Shown one piece after another: positions 32,612 through 43,700 of a stretch of DNA of 64,000 nucleotides. Within the stretch, counting starts at the first letter, position 1, and each line of letters opens with the position of its first letter. Both the position numbers and the translations under genes were made by a program. Below the pieces are notes generated by a model. The model was not told where the DNA came from. It saw nothing but the letters and a program-made list of their open reading frames with translations, and did not search any database. The DNA comes from Macrostomum hystrix (lineage: Eukaryota > Platyhelminthes > Macrostomidae): NCBI GenBank assembly GCA_950097015.1, contig CATNEN010000005.1:2781501-2845500 (forward strand), written 5' to 3'.

Positions 32612-35125
32612 TAGGTAGAGTGACAGCCAATCAAAGTTGAAAGTGTTGAGTAGAGTGACAGCTGATCAAAGTGGATGATGTTGAGTAGAGTGACAGCTGA
32701 TCAAAGTGGATGGTGTTGGGTAGAGTGACAGCTGATCAAAGTGGAGGATGTTGGGTAGAGTGACAGCTGATCAAAGTGGAGGATGTTGAGTAGAGTGACA
32801 GCTGATCAAAGTGGAGGATGTTGAGTAGAGTGACAGCTGATCAAAGTGGAGGATGTTGGGTAGAGTGACAGCTGATCAAAGTGGAGGATGTTGAGTAGAG
32901 TGACAGCTGATCAAAGTGGAGGATGTTGAGTAGAGTGACAGCTGATCAAAGTGGATGGTGTTGGGTAGAGTGACAGCTGATAAAAGTGGAGGATGGAGGA
33001 TGTTGGATAGGGTTACAGCTGATCAAAGTGGAGGATGTTGAGTAGAGTGACAGCTGATCAAAGTGGAGGATGTTGAGTAGAGTGACAGCTGATCAAAGTG
33101 GAGGATGTTGAGTAGAGTGACAGCTGATCAAAGTGGATGGTGTTTAGTAGAGTGACAGCTGATAAAAGTGGAGGATGGAGGATGTTGGATAGGGTTACAG
33201 CTGATCAAAGTGGAGGATGTTGAGTAGAGTGACAGCTGATCAAAGTGGAGGATGTTGAGTAGAGTGACAGCTGATCAAAGTGGAGGATGTTGGGTAGAGT
33301 GACAGCTGATCAAAGTGGAGGATGTTGAGTAGAGTGACAGCTGATCAAAGTGGATGGTGTTGGGTAGAGTGACAGCTGATCAAAGTGGATGGTGTTGGGT
33401 AGAGTGACAGCTGATCAAAGTGGATGGTGTTGGGTAGAGTGACAGCTGATCAAAGTGGAGGATGTTGAGTAGAGTGACAGCTGATCAAAGTGGATGGTGT
33501 TGGGTAGAGTGACAGCTGATCAAAGTGGAGGATGTTGAGTAGAGTGACAGCTGATCAAAGTGGAGGATGTTGAGTAGAGTGACAGCTGATCAAAGTGGAG
33601 GATGTTGAGTAGAGTGACAGCTGATCAAAGTGGATGGTGTTGGGTAGAGTGACAGTTGATCAAAGTGGATGGTGTTTAGTAGAGTGACAGCTGATAAAAG
33701 TGGAGGATGGAGGATGTTAGATAGGGTTACAGCTGATCAAAGTGGAGGATGTTGAGTAGAGTGACAGCTGATCAAAGTGGAGGATGTTGAGTAGAGTGAC
33801 AGCTGATCAAAGTGGAGGATGTTGAGTAGAGTGACAGCTGATCAAAGTGGATGGTGTTGGGTAGAGTGACAGCTGATCAAAGTGGATGGTGTTTAGTAGA
33901 GTGACAGCTGATCAAAGTGGATGGTGTTGGGTAGAGTGACAGCTGATCAAAGTGGATGGTGTTGGGTAGAGTGACAGCTGATCAAAGTGGATGGTGTTTA
34001 GTAGAGTGACAGCTGATCAAAGTGGATGGTGTTGGGTAGAGTGACAGCTGATCAAAGTGGATGGTGTTGGGTAGAGTGACAGCTGATCAAAGTGGATGGT
34101 GTTGGGTAGAGTGACAGCTGATCAAAGTGGATGGTGTTGGGTAGAGTGACAGCTGATCAAAGTGGAGGATGTTGAGTAGAGTGACAGCTGATCAAAGTGG
34201 ATGGTGTTGGGTAGAGTGACAGCTGATCAAAGTGGAGGATGTTGAGTAGAGTGACAGCTGATCAAAGTGGAGGATGTTGAGTAGAGTGACAGCTGATCAA
34301 AGTGGAGGATGTTGAGTAGAGTGACAGCTGATCAAAGTGGATGGTGTTGGGTAGAGTGACAGTTGATCAAAGTGGATGGTGTTTAGTAGAGTGACAGCTG
34401 ATAAAAGTGGAGGATGGAGGATGTTGGATAGGGTTACAGCTGATCAAAGTGGAGGATGTTGAGTAGAGTGACAGCTGATCAAAGTGGAGGATGTTGAGTA
34501 GAGTGACAGCTGATCAAAGTGGAGGATGTTGAGTAGAGTGACAGCTGATCAAAGTGGAGGATGTTGAGTAGAGTGACAGCTGATCAAAGTGGATGGTGTT
34601 GGGTGGAGTGACAGCTGATCAAAGTGGATGGTGTTGGGTAGAGTGACAGCTGATCAAAGTGGATGGTGTTGGGTAGAGTGACAGCTGATCAAAGTGGATG
34701 GTGTTGGGTAGAGTGACAGCTGATCAAAGTGGAGGATGTTGAGTAGAGTGACAGCTGATCAAAGTGGATGGTGTTGGGTAGAGTGACAGCTGATCAAAGT
34801 GGAGGATGTTGAGTAGAGTGACAGCTGATCAAAGTGGAGGATGTTGAGTAGAGTGACAGCTGATCAAAGTGGATGGTGTTTAGTAGAGTGACAGCTGATC
34901 AAAGTGGATGGTGTTGGTTAGAGTGACAGCTGATCAAAGTGGATGGTGTTTAGTAGAGTGACAGCTGATCAAAGTGGATGGTGTTGGGTAGAGTGACAGC
35001 TGATCAAAGTGGATGGTGTTGGGTAGAGTGACAGTTGATCAAAGTGGATGGTGTTTAGTAGAGTGACAGCTGATCAAAGTGGAGGATGGAGGATGTTGGA
35101 TAGGGTTACAGCTGATCAAAGTGAG
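32612..35125 (+). repeat. 35-bp minisatellite between the two glycosyltransferase genes
   Basis: About 71 copies of a 35-bp unit (GTAGAGTGACAGCTGATCAA plus AGTGGAGGATGTTGA). GGAGGATGTTGA, GGATGGTGTTGG and GGATGGTGTTTA forms alternate. An enlarged marker unit (GATAAAAGTGGAGGATGGAG, then GATAGGGTTACAG) recurs near 32985, 33165, 33700 and 34400, with a variant at 35085, outlining higher-order blocks. Confidence 0.96.
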
Positions 35126-35559
35126 GATAAAGAGATAAAGATACAGAGCTCCCTTGTGAACAATGGAATGGTTATGCTTAACTTCCGAAGAAATCCTAAA
35201 AAGTCATGAGTTCTGTTTTCACTATTCTACCAGAAAAATGTAAATTCAATTTAACCCGTGTATATTTTGTATGCAAATAAAATAAAGGCAAAGTTAAGTA
35301 ATTTTGTTTAAAATATATTGATTGTGCGTTTTTTTTTAATATGAACTACAACTTGTAATTGCACAGTAAGGCAGATTAATAAGCTTGGATAAAAAATTTA
35401 CCGAAATCATGCTTCTGATCATTGGTAGTCAGTAAATCAATAGCCATCGTGAGAAGATAATATCACTAATTAAAAGGCCAATTACTTTCAATGGAGGAAA
35501 GTTGCTAGCCTGGTCGCTAATACCAGTGTTGCCATAGCAACCAGAGCGACAGTAGTCTG
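35126..35559. other. Spacer 3' of the second glycosyltransferase
   Basis: AT-rich; probably includes the 3' UTR of the minus-strand gene ending at 35560. No minus-strand AATAAA is obvious within the first few hundred bases. A plus-strand AATAAAATAAA near 35276 has no plus-strand gene to serve. Confidence 0.5.
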
Positions 35560-36747
35560 TTAAATCCTGCACCTGGAGATCGGCAGCAGGGAGGTGATGT
35601 TTCTAGAATTGGTGAGGTCCATCTTGTGTGTGTAGCTGAGGTGCATGTAGGCATGCGCAGTCAGTGTGCTCCTTGGAATTGGCGAATTCTTGAATTTCAA
35701 CAACGACAGTCTCTGACAGTGACGACGCTTCAGCTCCGTCAGTTTGGCTGGCGCGGCGCACAGCTTCTTCAACCGGTTGAACAGATTCGGCTCGTCGAAT
35801 CTCGGCTGGAACAGGTCCGGCTTCGTCAACAGAGTGTTCGACCAGTCTGTCGGCTGTTCGTTTGGCTTCAGCGCCGAGTACTTGTCGAAGAGCGCCTGCA
35901 GCATCACGGGCCCGGTGACGTAGACGGCATCGCCGTGTTTCCTGCTGGTCCTGTTGGCCCAGTTTGCTTCGAACCAATCTGGCCAAGCGTCAAGCACGTA
36001 GCTTAGGAAGCTGTGATTGGCCCGGCTGAAGGTGATGGCGTTCGAGATCAGCCTCGGCACATCAAAGATGAAAACGGCGTGCTCCACTGGCTCCTCCACC
36101 CAGATGGCCGAGCAGCAGCTTCTGTTTCTGTTAGAGTCGTTGCCTAGCAACAGTCGCGACGGTTTCAACAGCGCCGAAATGTCCTGCAGTAGCTCCACGT
36201 CTGTGTCAACGTACAAGCCGCCAACGTGATGCAGAACAGCCAGCCTACCAATGTCCGATCGTTCTAAACCATTGACCAGTTTTGCATAGCTGCGATAGAC
36301 CAAGGGATAATGCTTGCTTATTAGCCTGGAAATCTGCTTGTCATTCCAGTGCATAAACCTCCAGCCGGTTGGTGAGGTCTCCTTTCTGCCGCTCGACAGA
36401 CCTTCGGTGTCGTTCAACAGACGTCGCCAGGAAAGCACGCTGGACACCAGTTTGGCTGGAATCTGTCCATCCCTGCTGGTCCAATGCACCAGAGGCGGAA
36501 TCGAGCTCGGGTATCTCGTCTGTATCTGAGCGCATTTTCCTAGACTAGTTTGAGCATCTTCAGCGTCATCGTCCGGAAGACTGTCGCCAGGCGGTGGCAC
36601 AGTGGCGTTGATGCTTTCCAGTAGCCAGGAATCAGAGAACCGGCCAATCCTCGTGTTGACCCGTCGCCCAGTCTGCAGGCAGAGCAATAGAATTGAAACA
36701 ATGCCAATCAAACAAAATGTCGATGCCTGATTTGAAAGCTTGCGCAT
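35560..36747 (-). CDS. Type II membrane glycosyltransferase, DXD sugar-binding family (PF04488-like), paralogue 2
   Basis: Intronless, 395 residues. Membrane anchor about 11-25; a shorter, less Thr-rich stem than paralogue 1; then IPPLVHWTS (83-91), HWNDKQI (133-139), ERSDIGRLAVLHHVGGLYVD (162-181) and DTD at 181-183. It shares 32 consecutive identical residues with paralogue 1 around the DXD motif, and later blocks such as PVEHAVFIF and DAVYVTGPVMLQ. At the DNA level that same 32-residue block differs at many third positions, so both copies look to be under purifying selection and not a recent duplication. Codon use here is more GC-rich than in paralogue 1. The substrate is unknown. Open frames on both strands within it (35603-35986, 35626-36006 and others) are shadows. 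Confidence 0.88.
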   Translation of the reverse strand: MRKLSNQASTFCLIGIVSILLLCLQTGRRVNTRIGRFSDSWLLESINATVPPPGDSLPDDDAEDAQTSLGKCAQIQTRYPSSIPPLVHWTSRDGQIPAKLVSSVLSWRRLLNDTEGLSSGRKETSPTGWRFMHWNDKQISRLISKHYPLVYRSYAKLVNGLERSDIGRLAVLHHVGGLYVDTDVELLQDISALLKPSRLLLGNDSNRNRSCCSAIWVEEPVEHAVFIFDVPRLISNAITFSRANHSFLSYVLDAWPDWFEANWANRTSRKHGDAVYVTGPVMLQALFDKYSALKPNEQPTDWSNTLLTKPDLFQPRFDEPNLFNRLKKLCAAPAKLTELKRRHCQRLSLLKFKNSPIPRSTLTAHAYMHLSYTHKMDLTNSRNITSLLPISRCRI

Positions 36748-37439
36748 TGTTTAACTAGTGAATTTTTGGCACGTTTCAGTTGGTGAAAGGCGAAGGGAGG
36801 AATTGAGCACTCGAGTCGACGCAATGCATTGCTAAATATTTCCAGTTTATCCACCTCCATCTGCACGGGGGATGGGGATATAGACATTAGCCGACGCGGG
36901 GTTGGTCAGACAGACGGTCAGTCGCACCTCAGGGGCGGGGAGGGAAATTGTGAGTCCAATAGGCGTAGGGGATTGAGACGGTTCAAAAACCGAAAGCGTA
37001 CTCACAAACACACCCCGGTGCGAATCCCAGCCAACACCCATTCCCCATCCCAAATTTCCCACCCTCCCCACCGGTGAGGCTGGAAGCAAGTAGAGATGTT
37101 CAGCTAAAATGCTTCCGAATTCCGTACCCTGAGGCGGCTGTGCAAGGCCTATAAGCTGCTGTGCGTGAGAGTACATTTATAACACTGCAGTGCAGCTCGG
37201 CCTTGAGATTGTCCCACAGATAGAATTCTCTACTCAATCGTGTCAAGCATAGCGGGTAGATCCATGCGTCAATGATCTTTATCCGGTCCTGAATAACTCG
37301 AAAACAACATCTGCCCCGCCCAGAAATCCCCTTTGATTCCCTCAGGTATCGATTACTTGGCGATTCGCTGTTATTTCATGTGATTAAAGTTCCAACAAGC
37401 ACCTCGATGCATCTGAACTTATGACTCACCTGTTTAGAT
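36748..37439. other. Region upstream of the second glycosyltransferase
   Basis: Expected to contain the minus-strand promoter. A minus-strand TATAAATG lies near 37175-37182, about 430 bp before the start codon; its function is unproven. The GC-rich stretch 36860-37080 holds open frames on both strands without recognisable domains. Confidence 0.45.
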
Positions 37440-38765
37440 TTCGATTAGCTGCGATTCCATTCTAGATGCGTGCGATTCCAGTATAGCTGCGATTCCATTC
37501 TAGCTGCGATTCCATTCTTGATGCGTGCGATTCCAGTATAGCTGCGATTTCATTCTAGATGCGATTCCAGTATAGCTGCGATTCTATTCTAGCTGCGATT
37601 CCTTTCTAGCCTCGATTCCATTATACCAGCATAGCTGCGATTCCATTAAAGCTGCTATTCTATTCTAGCTACGATTCCATTCTAGATATGATTCCATTCT
37701 AGCTGCGATTCCTTTATAGCTCCGATTCAGTTCTAGATGCGATTCCGTTCTAGCTGTTGTTCCATTCAATCTACGATTCTATTCTAGCTGCGATTCCATT
37801 TTAGCTCGTAGATGCGATTCCAGTATAGATAAAATTCCATTTATATCTGCGATTCCATTCTAGCTACGATTCCGTTCTTGCTGCGATTCTCTTTTATCTT
37901 CGATTCAGCCACGATTCTGTTCTACCAGCGATTCCGTTCGAGCTACGATTCCGCTCTTGCTGCGATTCTCTTTTATCTTCGATTCAGCCACGATTCTGTT
38001 CTACCAGCGATTCCATTCTAGCTACGATTCCGTTCTTGCTGCGATTCTCTTTTATCTTCGATTCAGCCACGATTCTGTTCTACCAGCGATTCCATTCTAG
38101 CTACGATTCCGTTCTTGCTGCGATTCTCTTTTATCTTCGATTCAGCCACGATTCTGTTCTACCAGCGATTCCGTTCGAGCTACGATTCCGCTCTTGCTGC
38201 GATTCTCTTTTATCTTCGATTCAGCCACGATTCTGTTCTACCAGCGATTCCATTCTAGCTACGATTCCGTTCTTGCTGCGATTCTCTTTTATCTTCGATT
38301 CAGCCACGATTCTGTTCTACCAGCGATTCCATTCTAGCTACGATTCCGTTCTTGCTGCGATTCTCTTTTATCTTCGATTCAGCCACGATTCTGTTCTACC
38401 AGCGATTCCGTTCGAGCTACGATTCCGCTCTAGATGCGATTCCGATCGAGCTACGATTCCGCTCTAGCTACGATTCCGTTCTAGATGCGATTCCGTTCTA
38501 GCTGTGGTTCCTTTCTAGCCTCGATTCCACTATACCAGCATAGCTGCGATTCCATTAGAGCTGCGATTCTAATCTAGCTGCGATTCCATTCTAGCTGCGA
38601 TTCCATTCTAGCCGCGATTCCATTCTAGCCGCGATTCCATTCAAGCTGCGATTCCACGCTAGCTGCGATTCCATTCTAGCTGCGATTCCATTCTAGCTGC
38701 GATTCCATTCTAGCTACGATTCCATTCTAGCTGCGATTCCATTCTAGCTGCGATTCCATTTTATA
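37440..38765 (+). repeat. GCTGCGATTCCATTCTA-type repeat with an embedded 79-bp higher-order unit
   Basis: Degenerate 17-bp units around GCTGCGATTCCATTCTA occupy the whole interval. Between about 37870 and 38410, five to seven of these variants are locked into a 79-bp unit (marker CTCTTTTATCTTCG at 37889, 37968, 38047 and onward) repeated about seven times, alternating ATTCCGTTCGAG and ATTCCATTCTAG ends. The plus-strand open frame across it is a by-product. Confidence 0.92.
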
Positions 38766-39046
38766 TGCAGTGTTTTTCAAGCCAATACATCAGAATTTAG
38801 TTTGGAATAGAAAAATTGAAGAAGTAGTTGGAAAAAATAAGTCTAATTTGCTTTTAATGAGTTTTAAATTTCTTTAATTACAGTAAATCATTCCCAAATA
38901 TGTACTCTCGAATATACTTATTTATTTAAATGTTTTTATAGAAGCTTTACAATTGCAGTATACAAAATAAATAGCTACTATTAATTAGATCATTAAAAAA
39001 TAGAGGAAATCAGAGTGAAAAAGTTAAAAAACTTAGACCCTTACAC
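38766..39046. other. AT-rich spacer
   Basis: Unique AT-rich sequence between two arrays; nothing recognised. Confidence 0.5.
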
Positions 39047-39970
39047 TGGGAATCTAGCTGGGAATCTAGCTGGAAAATCTAGATGAGAATCTAGCTGAGA
39101 ATCTAGCTGAGAATCTAGCTGGGAATCAAGCTGAGAATCTAGTTGGGAATCTAGCTGAGAATCTAGCTGAGAATCTAGCTGAGAATCTAGCTGAGAACCT
39201 AGCTGAGAATCTAGCTGAGAATCTAGCTGAGAATCTAGCTGAGAATCTAGCTGGGAATCTAGCTGGGAATCAAGCTGAGAATCTAGCTGGGAATCTAGCT
39301 GAGAATCTAGCTGAGAATCTAGCTGGGAATCAAGCTGGGAATCAAGCTGAGAATCTAGCTGAGAATCTAGCTGAGAACCTAGCTGGGAATCTAGCTGAGA
39401 ATCTAGCTGGGAATCTAGCTGGGAATCAAGCTGAGAATCTAGCTGGGAATCTAGCTGAGAATCTAGCTGAGAATCTAGCTGAGAATCTAGCTGAGAACCT
39501 AGCTGAGAATCTAGCTGAGAATCTAGCTGAGAATCTAGCTGGGAATCTAGCTGAGAACCTAGCTGAGAATCTAGCTGAGAACCTAGCTGGGAATCTAGCT
39601 GAGAATCTAGCTGGGAATCTAGCTGGGAATCAAGCTGAGAATCTAGCTGGGAATCTAGCTGGGAATCTAGCTGGGAATCAAGCTGAGAATCTAGCTGGGA
39701 ATCTAGCTGGGAATCTAGCTGGGAATCTAGCTGGGAATCAAGCTGAGAACCTAGCTGAGAATCTAGCTGAGAACCTAGCTGGGAATCTAGCTGAGAATCT
39801 AGCTGGGAATCTAGCTGGGAATCAAGCTGAGAATCTAGCTGGGAATCTAGCTGGGAATCTAGCTGGGAATCAAGCTGAGAATCTAGCTGGGAATCTAGCT
39901 GGGAATCTAGCTGGTAATCTAACTGGTAATCTAACTGGTAATCTAGCTGAGAATCTAGCTACGAATCTAG
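39047..39970 (+). repeat. 12-bp minisatellite (AATCTAGCTGRG)
   Basis: About 77 copies of a 12-bp unit AATCTAGCTGAG or AATCTAGCTGGG, with AATCAAG and AACCTAG variants in repeated order. Each unit holds CTAG and AGCT palindromes. It begins about 110 bp beyond the stop of the minus-strand membrane-protein exon and may lie in its 3' UTR. Confidence 0.96.
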
Positions 39971-40080
39971 CTTAGACTTATTATCCAATACCCGTTAGCT
40001 ACGCGATTCTACAACATTACTCAAAAGAGTCTTATCTTGAATAAGAAATATGTCTGTTCTATACCAGTTAAGCTTCAATT

Positions 40081-40440
40081 TCAACTAAAAGCTTTATTAT
40101 CGTAAGCTGTTGCCTTTTTGTCTGTAGTAAAATTCGCAGCAGCAGCATCACCAGGAGAAGCAGGTATCCTGGATTCCGGATAATTACCAGACGGTGTTTC
40201 AGGGGCGCCGCTTTTTCGACGACGCACGACAACCAGACAGACAACCAACGATGTGATGAGCAAAGTGAGCAGCAGGGTACCCATCAGCAGTAGCACGGCA
40301 ATCAGTAGACTGCCTTCTTTATCACTATCGGAGCCTTGAGCGTTGCCGGGTTGGTCTGGGTAAGTTGAGTCGCAGCCTAGCCAGGACTGATTACTGCCCA
40401 TTGTGCTGCGGACAGTAGCTTCTTCTTCTTCTTCTGTATT
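40081..40440 (-). CDS. Last coding exon of a single-pass membrane protein (partial gene)
   Basis: The open frame ends at the stop TCA/TGA at 40083. Reading the minus strand: an acidic run (five Glu), a short Ser/Asn-rich stretch with NQS, a hydrophobic helix (40225-40311, starting SLLIAVLLLMGTLLLTLL), a stop-transfer RRRK, and a cytosolic tail of about 43 residues ending DNKAFS. This is the layout of a type I receptor or adhesion protein C terminus. The 5' boundary is inferred from CAG acceptors on the minus strand at 40441-40443 or 40434-40436; no start codon in good context is seen. Earlier exons must lie beyond the 33-bp array, outside the window. I do not recognise the family. It could be a false exon, but the helix plus basic stop-transfer pattern is hard to get by chance. 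Confidence 0.55.
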   Translation of the reverse strand, partial: NTEEEEEATVRSTMGSNQSWLGCDSTYPDQPGNAQGSDSDKEGSLLIAVLLLMGTLLLTLLITSLVVCLVVVRRRKSGAPETPSGNYPESRIPASPGDAAAANFTTDKKATAYDNKAFS

Positions 40441-40491
40441 CTGTAGGATCTGTTTTCTGTGCAACCGCCTTATTCTTAAATATATGCACAT

Positions 40492-40796
40492 GTATTTATT
40501 GATCGTGGCTTCTTGAATTGTCTAAATCATACTTTCATTCTCCCCTATACATATATAACTTTTATATCAATATATTGATTGATATTCTTCGGTATTTCTC
40601 TATCCTATGCATGTATTAACGCATGAACATATACATATTTACGAGTATATCATTTAGTTGCTACCCAACTGTTCATGTAAATTATTGACAGACAAATAGC
40701 TTATGCTCATGGCCCGGAAAAACTACAATTTCGCAAAATAGTAGCAATTTTTATAGTTTAATTACTGATCAAAACGAATAACTGAAGTTTTACATC
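40492..40796. other. Intron segment between the membrane-protein exon and the megasatellite
   Basis: AT-rich unique sequence with several ATACATATAT-like stretches. No gene is seen. Confidence 0.5.
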
Positions 40797-43700
40797 TGAA
40801 GTTCGATTGATAGCTGCACTTTTGATTGCTGAAGTTCGATTGATAGCTGAACTTTTGATTGCTGAAGTTCGATTGATAACTGAACTTTTGATTGCTGAAG
40901 TTCGATTGATAACTGAACTTTTGATTGCTGAAGTTCGATTGATAGCTGAACTTTTGATTGCTGAAGTTCGATTGATAACTGAACTTTTGATTGCTGAAGT
41001 TCGATTGATAGCTGAACTTTTGATTGCTGAAGTTCGATTGATAGCTGAACTTTTGATTGCTGAAGTTCGATTGATAGCTGAACTTTTGATTGCTGAAGTT
41101 CGATTGATAGCTGAACTTTTGACTGCTGAAGTTCGATTGATAGCTGAACTTTTGATTGCTGAAGTTCGATTGATAGCTGAACTTTTGATTGCTGAAGTTC
41201 GATTGATAACTGAACTTTTGACTGCTGAAGTTCGATTGATAGCTGAACTTTTGACTGCTGAAGTTTGATTGATAGCTGAACTTTTGACTGCTGAAGTTTG
41301 ATTGATAGCTGAACTTTTGACTGCTGAAGTTCGATTGATAGCTGAACTTTTGACTGCTGAAGTTCGATTGATAGCTGAACTTTTGATTGCTGAAGTTCGA
41401 TTGATAACTGAACTTTTGATTGCTGAAGTTCGATTGATAACTGAACTTTTGATTGCTGAAGTTCGATTGATAGCTGAACTTTTGACTGCTGAAGTTCTAT
41501 TGATAGCTGAACTTTTGATTGCTGAAGTTCGATTGATAACTGAACTTTTGATTGCTGAAGTTCGATTGATAACTGAACTTTTGATTGCTGAAGTTCGATT
41601 GATAGCTGAACTTTTGACTGCTGAAGTTCGATTGATAGCTGAACTTTTGACTGCTGAAGTTCTATTGATAGCTGAACTTTTGACTGCTGAAGTTTGATTG
41701 ATAACTGAACTTTTGATTGCTGAAGTTCGATTGATAGCTGAACTTTTGACTGCTGAAGTTCGATTGATAGCTGAACTTTTGACTGCTGAAGTTTGATTGA
41801 TAACTGAACTTTTGATTGCTGAAGTTCGATTGATAACTGAACTTTTGACTGCTGAAGTTTGATTGATAACTGAACTTTTGATTGCTGAAGTTCGATTGAT
41901 AACTGAACTTTTGACTGCTGAAGTTTGATTGATAACTGAACTTTTGATTGCTGAAGTTCGATTGATAGCTGAACTTTTGATTGCTGAAGTTCGATTGATA
42001 ACTGAACTTTTGACTGCTGAAGTTCGATTGATAGCTGAACTTTTGACTGCTGAAGTTCGATTGATAGCTGAACTTTTGACTGCTGAAGTTTGATTGATAA
42101 CTGAACTTTTGATTGCTGAAGTTCGATTGATAACTGAACTTTTGATTGCTGAAGTTCGATTGATAACTGAACTTTTGATTGCTGAAGTTCGATTGATAAC
42201 TGAACTTTTGACTGCTGAAGTTTGATTGATAACTGAACTTTTGACTGCTGAAGTTCGATTGATAGCTGAACTTTTGATTGCTGAAGTTTGATTGATAGCT
42301 GAACTTTTGACTGCTGAAGTTCGATTGATAACTGAACTTTTGATTGCTGAAGTTTGATTGATAACTGAACTTTTGATTGCTGAAGTTCGATTGATAGCTG
42401 AACTTTTGACTGCTGAAGTTCGATTGATAACTGAACTTTTGACTGCTGAAGTTCGATTGATAGCTGAACTTTTGATTGCTGAAGTTCGATTGATAGCTGA
42501 ACTTTTGACTGCTGAAGTTCGATTGATAACTGAACTTTTGATTGCTGAAGTTCGATTGATAGCTGAACTTTTGATTGCTGAAGTTCGATTGATAGCTGAA
42601 CTTTTGACTGCTGAAGTTCGATTGATAACTGAACTTTTGATTGCTGAAGTTCGATTGATAGCTGAACTTTTGATTGCTGAAGTTCGATTGATAGCTGAAC
42701 TTTTGACTGCTGAAGTTTGATTGATAACTGAACTTTTGATTGCTGAAGTTCGATTGATAGCTGAACTTTTGACTGCTGAAGTTCGATTGATAGCTGAACT
42801 TTTGACTGCTGAAGTTTGATTGATAACTGAACTTTTGATTGCTGAAGTTCGATTGATAACTGAACTTTTGACTGCTGAAGTTTGATTGATAACTGAACTT
42901 TTGATTGCTGAAGTTCGATTGATAACTGAACTTTTGACTGCTGAAGTTTGATTGATAACTGAACTTTTGATTGCTGAAGTTCGATTGATAGCTGAACTTT
43001 TGATTGCTGAAGTTCGATTGATAGCTGAACTTTTGACTGCTGAAGTTCGATTGATAGCTGAACTTTTGACTGCTGAAGTTTGATTGATAACTGAACTTTT
43101 GACTGCTGAAGTTCGATTGATAACTGAACTTTTGACTGCTGAAGTTTGATTGATAACTGAACTTTTGATTGCTGAAGTTCGATTGATAGCTGAACTTTTG
43201 ACTGCTGAAGTTCGATTGATAACTGAACTTTTGATTGCTGAAGTTCGATTGATAGCTGAACTTTTGATTGCTGAAGTTCGATTGATAACTGAACTTTTGA
43301 CTGCTGAAGTTCGATTGATAGCTGAACTTTTGACTGCTGAAGTTCGATTGATAGCTGAACTTTTGATTGCTGAAGTTCGATTGATAACTGAACTTTTGAT
43401 TGCTGAAGTTCGATTGATAACTGAACTTTTGATTGCTGAAGTTCGATTGATAGCTGAACTTTTGACTGCTGAAGTTCTATTGATAGCTGAACTTTTGATT
43501 GCTGAAGTTCGATTGATAACTGAACTTTTGACTGCTGAAGTTCTATTGATAGCTGAACTTTTGATTGCTGAAGTTCGATTGATAACTGAACTTTTGATTG
43601 CTGAAGTTCGATTGATAGCTGAACTTTTGACTGCTGAAGTTCTATTGATAGCTGAACTTTTGATTGCTGAAGTTCGATTGATAGCTGAACTTTTGACTGC

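Noticed and set aside
35603-36535. Open frames overlapping the second glycosyltransferase (both strands)
   Set aside because: They overlap the conserved catalytic domain in other frames and show no independent similarity.
36829-37176. Open frames on both strands upstream of paralogue 2
   Set aside because: GC-rich promoter-like sequence without recognisable protein motifs; frames on opposite strands are of similar length.
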